Source: VGRW01 sp041498295
GTDB lineage: Bacteria > Myxococcota_A > UBA9160 > SZUA-336
DNA: 18,736 nucleotides
NCBI GenBank assembly: GCA_041498295.1
Contig: JBGQIB010000084.1
Coordinates: 1 to 18,736 of the forward strand
Reading direction: 5' to 3'
The notes under the pieces are model-generated. The model did no database searches. It was not told the DNA's origin and saw only the letters and a program-made list of their open reading frames with translations. Below are positions 13,227-18,736 of the stretch, piece after piece. The position numbers and the translations under genes are program-made. Numbering within the stretch: the stretch's first letter is position 1; every line of letters starts with the position of its first letter.

Positions 13227-14527
13227 TTCAGCGAAGTTCGGGTACCAGACCCCCGAAGAATCCGAAGATTGCGCTCGTGCTCGCCGGCGGCGCCGTCACG
13301 GGTGGAGCGTTCAAGGTCGGAGGCCTGAAGGCGCTGGACGAGTTCCTCGTCGGGCGGAAGGTCACCGACTTCGACTCGTACATCGGGCTGTCGGCCGGCG
13401 CGTTCCTCGCGACGTCCTTGGCCGCGGGCATCACCCCCGACGAGATGATCGAGGCGCTCGAAGGCACGTCGCAGCGGCTCGATCAGCTGCGCCCGATCGA
13501 CTTCTACAATCCGAACATCGGCGAAGTGATCGGGCGGGGCGCCGTGTTCGGCGCGCGGCTCGCGGCGTACTTGCCGGGTCTCTTGTTGGATCTGTTGTCG
13601 GTGCTGCCCGAGCTGCCCGCGAAGCTCGGCGGGTCCCTGCGGCGTCTGCTCGACGCGCCAAGCTACACGCATCTCGAGTCGTTCCTGATGGAGTTTTACG
13701 CGGAGGTCTCGCCGAAGCGCGAGTTCCCACCTCTCGGCGCGCTGTTGCCGTCCGGCATCTTCGACAACGCGCCGCTCGAGCGTTGGCTTGCCACGAACAT
13801 GGCCAAGCTGGGCGTGCCGAACTACTTCTCGGACTTCTACCGCGAGACCGGCCGCAAGCTCTACATCACGGCGACGAATCTCGACACGGCGGAGCGCGTG
13901 CTCTTCGGTCCCGAGAACGACCACGGCTTGACGATCTCCGAGGCGGTGCAGGCGTCGAGCGCGCTGCCCGGCTTCTTCCGCCCGGTACGCCTCAACGGGG
14001 TCGACTACGTCGACGGCGGAATTCGCCGCACCGCGAACATCGACGTCGCGGTGGAGCAGGGGGCCGACCTGATCATCTGCTACAACCCGTTCCGCCCCTA
14101 CTTGAACGACCCCCACATGCCGGGGCGAGTCGGCAGTCGCTATCTCTCCGACCGCGGGCTCCAGACCGTGCTGAACCAGGTGCTCCGCACCTTGCTGCAC
14201 TCGCGCCTCGCCATGGGCCTGCGCGCTTACATGTACGACGAGCACTTCCGCGGAGACATCGTCGTGATCGAAGCGCGTGAGACCGACGAGAAATTCTTCG
14301 ACCTGAACCCGCTCGTGTTCTGGCGCCGAGCCGACGCGGTTCAACACGGACTGGAGTCCGTTCGCAAAACGCTGCTCGACTCCGCGGACGTCCTGCAGCC
14401 GATATTTGCGCGCTACGGCATCGATTTCCGTGCGCCGGCGACTAATCCGCGACCGGCGCCCGCAGAGCGCGAGCCGCGCGCGGTCGGGCCGAACCTCCGG
14501 GTCGTGTCCGGAAGCAATCAGGGCTGA
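13211..14527 (+). CDS. Patatin-like phospholipase
   Basis: A 438-residue patatin-family lipid acyl hydrolase. The oxyanion-hole glycine motif is LAGGAVTGGAFKVG (24-37), the nucleophile is S61 in YIGLSAGAF (GxSxG), and the catalytic-dyad aspartate is D268 in YVDGGIRR. Both catalytic residues are present. A long insert (about 95-180), with a hydrophobic stretch around 115-135, separates the nucleophile region from the rest and may contact membrane. No signal peptide is seen. Two GTG starts are possible: 13124 gives 29 extra residues rich in Arg and Pro, while 13211 is preceded by GGGGGG and begins just before conserved sequence, so I chose it. The C-terminal 40 residues are low-complexity. Confidence 0.88.
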   Translation: MGLTLIQRSSGTRPPKNPKIALVLAGGAVTGGAFKVGGLKALDEFLVGRKVTDFDSYIGLSAGAFLATSLAAGITPDEMIEALEGTSQRLDQLRPIDFYNPNIGEVIGRGAVFGARLAAYLPGLLLDLLSVLPELPAKLGGSLRRLLDAPSYTHLESFLMEFYAEVSPKREFPPLGALLPSGIFDNAPLERWLATNMAKLGVPNYFSDFYRETGRKLYITATNLDTAERVLFGPENDHGLTISEAVQASSALPGFFRPVRLNGVDYVDGGIRRTANIDVAVEQGADLIICYNPFRPYLNDPHMPGRVGSRYLSDRGLQTVLNQVLRTLLHSRLAMGLRAYMYDEHFRGDIVVIEARETDEKFFDLNPLVFWRRADAVQHGLESVRKTLLDSADVLQPIFARYGIDFRAPATNPRPAPAEREPRAVGPNLRVVSGSNQG

Positions 14528-14551
14528 GACGCTCGCGTCCGCGCTTCGTCC

Positions 14552-14580
14552 TTGAGGCGAATGGCCCCTCGTGATAAAGT
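14552..14580 (+). promoter_or_regulatory. Sigma70-like promoter TTGAGG-N17-TAAAGT for the NRDE operon
   Basis: TTGAGG (14552-14557) and TAAAGT (14575-14580) are 17 bp apart, the optimal spacing. Transcription would begin near 14587, giving an unusually long leader of about 148 nt before the ATG at 14735. It is the only obvious promoter for the three-gene set that follows. Confidence 0.55.
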
Positions 14581-14587
14581 GACCACC

Positions 14588-14705
14588 GATTCACCACGGC
14601 TGTTCCGTGGAATCGGGGTTCAAGGTCGCGTCGGCGCGCGCCCGAACCGTGCCGATCCCGAACCGTATCGCCTGCCGGACCCGAGTGTCGGGCCCGAGGG
14701 CAGGC
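14588..14705 (+). promoter_or_regulatory. Structured 5' leader of the NRDE gene
   Basis: Two hairpins can be drawn. The first is GATT-ca-CCACGG (14588-14599), loop CTGTT, then CCGTGG-AATC (14605-14614). The second is an outer stem GCCTGCC (14670-14676) with GGCAGGC (14699-14705), enclosing CCCGA-gtg-TCGGG (14680-14692). Between them CCCGAACCGT occurs twice (14641-14650, 14657-14666), and either GAACC could pair with GGTTC at 14617-14621. This could be a cis-regulatory RNA, but I match it to no known riboswitch class, and GC-rich DNA folds easily by chance. Confidence 0.35.
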
Positions 14706-14734
14706 GCGCCGAGCGGACCTGAACACGTGGAGCC

Positions 14735-15502
14735 ATGTGCACGCTGATCCTATTGGACCGCGTCGTGCCTCAGATTCCCGTGATTGCAGCGGCAAATCGA
14801 GACGAATTCCTCAGCCGGCCCGCTGCACCACCGCTGTACTTCGCCGCGACCGCGGAACGCCCGGGGTTCGTCGCGCCGCAGGATCTGGACGCCGGGGGAA
14901 CCTGGATGGGCATCAACTCACGAGGGGTGTTCGTGGGACTGACCAACCGCCCCGTCGCTGCGAAGCCGGCAAGCGTTCGCTCGCGCGGCTTGCTCGTTCT
15001 CGACGCTCTCAGGGCGGCTTCAGCTGCCTCGGTCGCCGAGGAAGCCGATCGGCAGCGGAACCAGCGCTACGCGCCCTTCAACTTGCTCGCGACCGACGGC
15101 CGCGAGACCTGGCTGATCCGGCGCACCGAGGCGGGCGAGCAGACGCAGCTCTCGCTCGAGCCCGGCGTCCATGTGATCTGCAACCGCGATCCCGACGATC
15201 CCGGCTCGTCAAAAGTCCGCCGAATCGAGGAAATGCTTGCGGATCTCAATCTCGGGGTTACTCCCGAACGCCTGGCCTCGGATCTGTTTCGGGTGCTGGG
15301 AGCGCATTCGGCAGGCTCGAATCCCCTGGAAAATCCCTGCGTCCATACGACCGAGTACGGAACTCGCTCCTCGTCCGTGTTGATGCTCGGAGCGTCGCAC
15401 CGCTCGTATTGGTACGCCGACGGCGCGCCTTGCGAGACCAAGTACCTCGATTTCACCGTCCTGCTCGACGACCTTCGTGCGTCGGCAGGTGTGAGGACGT
15501 AG
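14735..15502 (+). CDS. NRDE (TANGO2-like) family protein
   Basis: A 255-residue NRDE protein. The invariant start MCTL puts Cys2 as the possible N-terminal nucleophile of an Ntn-hydrolase-like fold, and the name motif N21-R22-D23-E24 follows. Other family features are GGTWMGIN, GVFVGLTNR, ICNRDPDD and a C-terminal RSSSVLML (Thr/Ser-rich strand). The family includes human TANGO2. Bacterial members are little studied, with heme trafficking proposed for some; the role here is open. The start at 14735 is fixed by Cys2. It leads a set of three genes: the next starts 4 bp after its stop. A strong promoter and long leader precede it. Confidence 0.92.
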   Translation: MCTLILLDRVVPQIPVIAAANRDEFLSRPAAPPLYFAATAERPGFVAPQDLDAGGTWMGINSRGVFVGLTNRPVAAKPASVRSRGLLVLDALRAASAASVAEEADRQRNQRYAPFNLLATDGRETWLIRRTEAGEQTQLSLEPGVHVICNRDPDDPGSSKVRRIEEMLADLNLGVTPERLASDLFRVLGAHSAGSNPLENPCVHTTEYGTRSSSVLMLGASHRSYWYADGAPCETKYLDFTVLLDDLRASAGVRT

Positions 15503-15506
15503 CAAC

Positions 15507-15827
15507 GTGAAGAGAATCGGAAGCAATCTCAGGCCCGCAGACCAGAAACCGCACCGCAACCTTCGGAGCATCATCCGCTACTCGACCAGCGAGAAGCCGT
15601 ACAACGACTACCCGCGCCGGATCCTGTCTCCGCCGATGCCGAAGGAGTGCTGCACGGACGACAACCGCGAGCTCGTGGGCAATACCCGCGAAATCGACGG
15701 CTTCAAGTTCTGCTACAAGATTTGCAAGACGTGCGGGCATGCGGTCCGCTACTTCTACCCTGCCGTCGAGAGCAACGACGAGGCCGTGAGCAAGTACCGC
15801 GCCTGGAAACGGTACATGGTTCAGTAG
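15507..15827 (+). CDS. Unrecognised 106-residue Cys-rich (zinc-ribbon-like) protein
   Basis: A small basic cytosolic protein that I do not recognise. It has five cysteines: C48-C49 in PKECCTDDN, then C69-x3-C73-x2-C76 followed by G77-H78 (the CKTCGHA knuckle). One of C48/C49 with C73, C76 and C69 or H78 could make a zinc ribbon or hold an Fe-S cluster. The N-terminal 45 residues are Arg/Pro-rich and look unstructured; the C-terminus is aromatic and charged. The GTG start has GAGGA (15493-15497) 9 nt upstream, inside the preceding gene. It lies 4 bp after the NRDE gene and 20 bp before a radical SAM gene, so a role as accessory protein or substrate of that enzyme is possible. Confidence 0.72.
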   Translation: MKRIGSNLRPADQKPHRNLRSIIRYSTSEKPYNDYPRRILSPPMPKECCTDDNRELVGNTREIDGFKFCYKICKTCGHAVRYFYPAVESNDEAVSKYRAWKRYMVQ

Positions 15828-15836
15828 CACGGCCGC

Positions 15837-15845
15837 GGGGGGGGG
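15837..15845 (+). repeat. G9 homopolymer in front of the radical SAM gene
   Basis: Nine consecutive G residues lie 3-11 nt before the GTG at 15848, in the 20-bp gap after the small Cys-rich gene. The tract must act as, or replace, the Shine-Dalgarno sequence. Its length could vary by slippage and so change the spacing to the start codon. Confidence 0.7.
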
Positions 15846-15847
15846 CT

Positions 15848-16885
15848 GTGGCCAAGCTGTGGACGCGGGTTCGGATCGCGCGCGAGGAGCTCCGCTTCAT
15901 CTCGCCGCGCAAGCTCTACAACCTCGCGCTGGAGCAGCTCGCGCCGCGTCTCGGCTGGGTCCGACTGCCATATCGCCCGACGAAGATCACCGTCGAGTCG
16001 GGCAACGTCTGCAACCTGCGTTGTCCGCTGTGCCCGACTGGCCAAGGTGACCGGTCCGCGCAGAAGGGCATGCTGCCCTACGACACGTTCGAGAAGATCC
16101 TCGACCAGCTCGGCAAGGATCTGATCACGCTGCGGCTCTACAACTGGGGCGAGCCGCTGCTGAACAAGCAGCTCGTGAAGATGTGCGAGCTCGCGTACGC
16201 GCGGCGCGTCTCGGTGAAAATCTCGTCGCACCTGAACGACCTGACGCCGGAGCTCGCCGAGGGGCTGCTGCGCGCGAAGGTGAAGAAGCTCTACATCTCC
16301 GCGGACGGAGCGACCCCGGAAAGCTACGCGATCTACCGGCGCGGCGGCGACTGGAAGGTCGTGATGGACAACATCCGCATGCTGGTCGCGAAGAAGCGCG
16401 AGCTGGGCGCGTACTTCACGCGCGTCATCTGGCTCTTCCACGTGTTCCGCCACAACGAGCACGAAGTGCCGATCGCGCGCAGGCTCGCGGCCGAGCTCGG
16501 CGTCGAGCTGCAGCTCAACGCGGCGCGCACCGACATGGGCCGGGAGATCTTCGAGACTGCCGAACAGGCGCTCGAGCGCGACGGCCACTGGCTACCCGAG
16601 GGCAACGAGTTCCTGGCCTTCGACCGCGACAAGAAATCCGCGCAGCGCGAGGTGATGTGCACGCTGCCGTGGAAGGACACCGCGATCAACTGGGACGGCA
16701 AGGTGCTCGCGTGCTGCAGCGTCTACAGCGAGAAGCACCACTACGGCTCGATCCACGAGCACGACTTCGGCGAGATCTGGAACGGCGAGATGTACACCGA
16801 AGCGCGTCGCGAGATCGTCGGTGAGTCACCGACCAAAGACACGATCTGCAAGACCTGCAAGCACAACGGCTATCTGTTCTTGTAG
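15848..16885 (+). CDS. Radical SAM protein with SPASM domain
   Basis: A 345-residue radical SAM enzyme. The [4Fe-4S] motif is C55-N-L-R-C59-P-L-C62, and the SAM-binding GEP is at 101-103 in LYNWGEPLLNK. ISADGATPESY (150-160) fits a later barrel strand. The C-terminal SPASM domain has C271 (VMCTLPW), INWDGKVLACCSVY (C289, C290), the GSIHEHDFGEIWNGE signature and C334/C337 in ICKTC, enough for at least one auxiliary cluster. SPASM enzymes modify peptides (RiPPs), proteins or small molecules. The GTG at 15848 is followed by a normal family N-terminus and preceded by a G9 tract; the open frame upstream is a shadow of the previous gene. Third gene of the NRDE set. Confidence 0.9.
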   Translation: MAKLWTRVRIAREELRFISPRKLYNLALEQLAPRLGWVRLPYRPTKITVESGNVCNLRCPLCPTGQGDRSAQKGMLPYDTFEKILDQLGKDLITLRLYNWGEPLLNKQLVKMCELAYARRVSVKISSHLNDLTPELAEGLLRAKVKKLYISADGATPESYAIYRRGGDWKVVMDNIRMLVAKKRELGAYFTRVIWLFHVFRHNEHEVPIARRLAAELGVELQLNAARTDMGREIFETAEQALERDGHWLPEGNEFLAFDRDKKSAQREVMCTLPWKDTAINWDGKVLACCSVYSEKHHYGSIHEHDFGEIWNGEMYTEARREIVGESPTKDTICKTCKHNGYLFL

Positions 16886-16893
16886 CCGCCCCG

Positions 16894-18036
16894 TCAGTTC
16901 GTGAACTCGAACGACTGCGGATTCGCCAGCAGCGCGCCCTGGGTGGTGAAGCGCCACTGGGGCGGCGCGCGGAAGCGGCCGTAGGGCGCCAGCGCCGCGA
17001 GTGAGCGGGCGATGACTTGGTCGGCGGGCGCGCGCGGCAGCGCGGTTCCCGGATCGACCAGGTCCACGCGCTTTCCGTCGAGGCGCGCGGGCCGTAGCGC
17101 CGGTAGACCGAGTCGCTCGAGCTGGTGCGCCCGCACCCAACAAAGACGCGCGTCATCGCCTTCGAGCGAGAGAGTCAGCGTCTTGGCGCCGACGCGCGCA
17201 CGCACGACCAGCGCCGCGCCGTCGCGCGCGATGTTCCGGCCAACGTCTTGCGCGCTCGTCTCCGCGCGGCGCGCGTCGCGGCGCCGGATGCGCCGGAACT
17301 CGGGCCAGATCCTCTGCCACGCTTCGCGCCGCTCCGCGCGACCTTTGCGGCCTTTCGAGCCGAGATACGCGCGCAGGAAGCGCAGGCGGTCGCTGCGCGA
17401 GACGCCGAGGTCGCGGCGGTGCAGCTTCGCGAGCTGCGTCCACGCGCGCGCGCCGAGCGGGCCGCGACGCACGCGCGCGCGCTCGAAGTCGATCAGTACG
17501 AACGAGCCGTCGTCGCGCACCAGAAAGTTGTTCGGCGAGAAGTCGTCCTGATCCACGCCGGTGTCGTGGAGCTTGCGTGCGAAGACCGCGAAGCGTTCGA
17601 GCAGCGCGCGCCGCTCACTCCCGCCGGCGCGCAGACTCTCGAGCACCACCCGGAGATCGCGCGCGCCGACGTCGCGACTCACTGCGAAGCTCCGCGCGAG
17701 CAGTCCGAGTCGGCGCTCCTCGCCGACCGCGACCGGTCGTACGACGGCGATCCCCAAGCGCTCGATGCTGCGCGCGACGGCGCGCTCGCGCCGCGCCTTC
17801 GACGGTCTGAGGAAGTAGCGCCAGCGCGCGGCGCCCGGCGGCAGCGTGAACACCTTCACGTACAGCGCCGGCTCGGGCCCGGCGTCGACGCGGAAGAAGC
17901 GTTTGCGGCCGGCCGACTCGCGGGCCAAACTTCCCGGACCCTTCAGTACGCGCTCGGGCTCGGACAAGAGGGCGTCGAGTCGCGGCGTGCGCTCCCCGTC
18001 GACCCACCAGCGGAGGCTCGTCCCAGAGCGCGCCAT
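16894..18036 (-). CDS. WaaP/Kdo kinase-like LPS kinase family protein
   Basis: A 380-residue protein of the lipopolysaccharide kinase (WaaP/Kdo kinase) fold. Numbered from ATG 18036: K61 in YVKVF is the ATP lysine and E84 in RRERAVA is the likely partner. The catalytic loop is HDTGVDQDDFSPNNF, with D164 and N169 standing for the HRD Asp and Asn, and D183 in LIDFERA is the metal aspartate. The HRD His-Arg are replaced by D162-Q163. After about 235 there is an Arg-rich link and a further domain of about 120 residues without a known match. Starts at 18060, 18039 (GTG) and 18036 are possible; TAGCCT is 7 and 10 nt before the last two. Expected role: phosphorylation of LPS core sugars. Confidence 0.8.
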   Translation of the reverse strand: MARSGTSLRWWVDGERTPRLDALLSEPERVLKGPGSLARESAGRKRFFRVDAGPEPALYVKVFTLPPGAARWRYFLRPSKARRERAVARSIERLGIAVVRPVAVGEERRLGLLARSFAVSRDVGARDLRVVLESLRAGGSERRALLERFAVFARKLHDTGVDQDDFSPNNFLVRDDGSFVLIDFERARVRRGPLGARAWTQLAKLHRRDLGVSRSDRLRFLRAYLGSKGRKGRAERREAWQRIWPEFRRIRRRDARRAETSAQDVGRNIARDGAALVVRARVGAKTLTLSLEGDDARLCWVRAHQLERLGLPALRPARLDGKRVDLVDPGTALPRAPADQVIARSLAALAPYGRFRAPPQWRFTTQGALLANPQSFEFTN

Positions 18037-18046
18037 CACGAGACTC

Positions 18047-18052
18047 AGGCTA
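18047..18052 (-). promoter_or_regulatory. -10-like TAGCCT before the WaaP-like kinase gene
   Basis: On the minus strand TAGCCT ends 7 nt before the GTG at 18039 and 10 nt before the ATG at 18036, the two offsets seen elsewhere in this window. If used, the ATG at 18060 lies upstream of the transcript and cannot be the start. The hexamer overlaps the 6-bp palindrome GCTAGC, shared with the divergent folC upstream region. Confidence 0.33.
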
Positions 18053-18058
18053 GCAAAC

Positions 18059-18736
18059 ATGAACCTCGAAACGCTGAACGATGCGGAGCGCTATCTCGAC
18101 GGACTCATCAACCGCGAGAAGAAGACGCAGTACGACTACGAGCGGCTCGGCCTCGAGCCGATTCGCGCGCTGCTCGCGGAGATCGGTCACCCCGAACGCG
18201 GTCTCCCGTGCGTGCTGGTCGCGGGCTCGAAGGGGAAGGGCACCACCACGCTCGCGGCCGAGCAGCTGCTGCGCGCCGCCGGGTGCCGCGTTGGTACGTT
18301 CACGAAGCCGCACCTGGAGAGCTGGCGCGAGCGCTTCCGCGTAGACGGCGAGCTCGTCGGCGAAGCCCCGCTGATCGCCGCGTTGCGCGACCTGCAGCCG
18401 GCGATCGAGCGCCTGCGCGGTGACACCGAGCGGTGTCCGAGCTTCTTCGACGTCACGGTCGCGCTCGCGCTGCGACTGTTTCGCGAGTCGAGCGCCGACG
18501 TCGGCGCGATCGAGGTTGGCATCGGCGGCCGGCTCGACTCGACCAACGCCGTCGAGGCGCGCGTGACGGTCGTGACCTCGATCCAACTCGAGCACACGGA
18601 CAAGCTCGGCGACACGCTCGAGGCGATCGGCCGCGAGAAGGCCGGGATCTTCCGCACGAAGGTGCCGGCGCTGCACGGGCCGCTCGCGGCCGAAGCCTGG
18701 GGTGCGCTCGCGGCGCAGGCGATCGCCGTCGACGCG
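18059..18736 (+). CDS. folC: Folylpolyglutamate synthase / dihydrofolate synthase, N-terminal part
   Basis: The first 226 codons of a Mur-ligase-like FolC, cut by the right edge (a full protein is about 420-440 residues). It adds glutamate to dihydropteroate and folates using ATP, in the cytosol. Visible are AGSKGKGTTT (P-loop, G56-T63, where the usual form is GTNGKGS), FTKPHLESWRERFRV (the SPHL-type folate loop), FFDVTVALAL, EVGIGGRLDSTN (152-163), LEHTDKLGDTLEAI (H180) and REKAGIF, whose K194 is the usual modified lysine. The ATG at 18059 gives the normal family start; no Shine-Dalgarno is clear. It is divergent from the kinase gene, whose earliest possible start codon overlaps this one. 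Confidence 0.93.
   Translation, partial: MNLETLNDAERYLDGLINREKKTQYDYERLGLEPIRALLAEIGHPERGLPCVLVAGSKGKGTTTLAAEQLLRAAGCRVGTFTKPHLESWRERFRVDGELVGEAPLIAALRDLQPAIERLRGDTERCPSFFDVTVALALRLFRESSADVGAIEVGIGGRLDSTNAVEARVTVVTSIQLEHTDKLGDTLEAIGREKAGIFRTKVPALHGPLAAEAWGALAAQAIAVDA

Noticed and set aside
13054..13273. 12-nt repeat CCGAAGATTGCG at 13054-13065 and 13262-13273
   Set aside because: One copy is inside conserved patatin coding sequence; two copies of 12 nt give no further pattern, so likely chance.
15711..15734. CxxxCxxC in the small protein as a radical SAM motif
   Set aside because: A 106-residue protein cannot form the radical SAM barrel, and the motif is followed by GH as in a zinc knuckle.
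15647..15847. Extension of the radical SAM frame upstream
   Set aside because: It runs through the small Cys-rich gene in another frame and is Arg-rich shadow sequence; the GTG at 15848 gives the normal N-terminus.
18051..18056. TAGCAA as -10 box for folC
   Set aside because: Only 2 nt separate it from the ATG at 18059, too close for a transcript start upstream of the codon.

Overview
Organism. The window is very GC-rich (about 70% by eye) and gene-dense, with frequent GTG starts. Several products mark a Gram-negative (diderm) envelope: an OmpA-family lipoprotein with a glycine zipper, a WaaP-like LPS kinase, a type IV pilin-like protein and a Tat-exported protein. A deltaproteobacterial-type lineage (Myxococcota, Desulfobacterota or Binatota) fits best, but this rests on gene content alone. 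No rRNA, tRNA, CRISPR array, transposase or phage gene was seen; this looks like ordinary chromosome. No stretch over 300 bases lacks a gene.

Layout. (1) 1-235: a compact B-A-A-B direct-repeat block that abuts the first start codon. (2) 236-2558 (+): PHP phosphoesterase, L-threonine aldolase and a YkgJ-type Cys-cluster protein, joined by two GTGA stop/start overlaps. (3) 2584-6186 (+): SAM methyltransferase, a multi-pass membrane protein with C-terminal TPRs, dienelactone hydrolase, and an overlapping Tat-exported putative split-barrel protein. (4) 6199-8312 (-): a type IV pilin-like gene downstream of comM, a possible DNA-uptake link. (5) 8405-11463 (+): M28/glutaminyl-cyclase-like lipoprotein, OmpA-like lipoprotein and an exported von Willebrand A protein. 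These converge on (6) 11470-12912 (-), a large lipoprotein with eight Ca-binding-like Asp loops about 25 residues apart. (7) 13211-14527 (+): patatin-like phospholipase behind a good sigma70-like promoter. (8) 14552-16885 (+): promoter, structured leader, NRDE/TANGO2 protein, an unrecognised Cys-rich mini-protein and a radical SAM/SPASM enzyme. (9) 16894-18060 (-): WaaP-like kinase, divergent from folC, which runs off the right edge.

Most interesting signals. First, a TAnnnT (-10-like) hexamer recurs exactly 7 or 10 nt before the start codon of five unrelated genes, which suggests leaderless or nearly leaderless transcripts. Second, an envelope neighbourhood (OmpA lipoprotein, VWA protein, Asp-loop repeat lipoprotein) has Ca-binding-like loops in two of its three members. 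Third, a small CC/CxxxCxxC protein sits directly in front of a radical SAM/SPASM gene and may be its partner or substrate. Fourth, a polytopic protein with conserved-looking His motifs is fused to TPRs. None can be called a proven new system from sequence alone.
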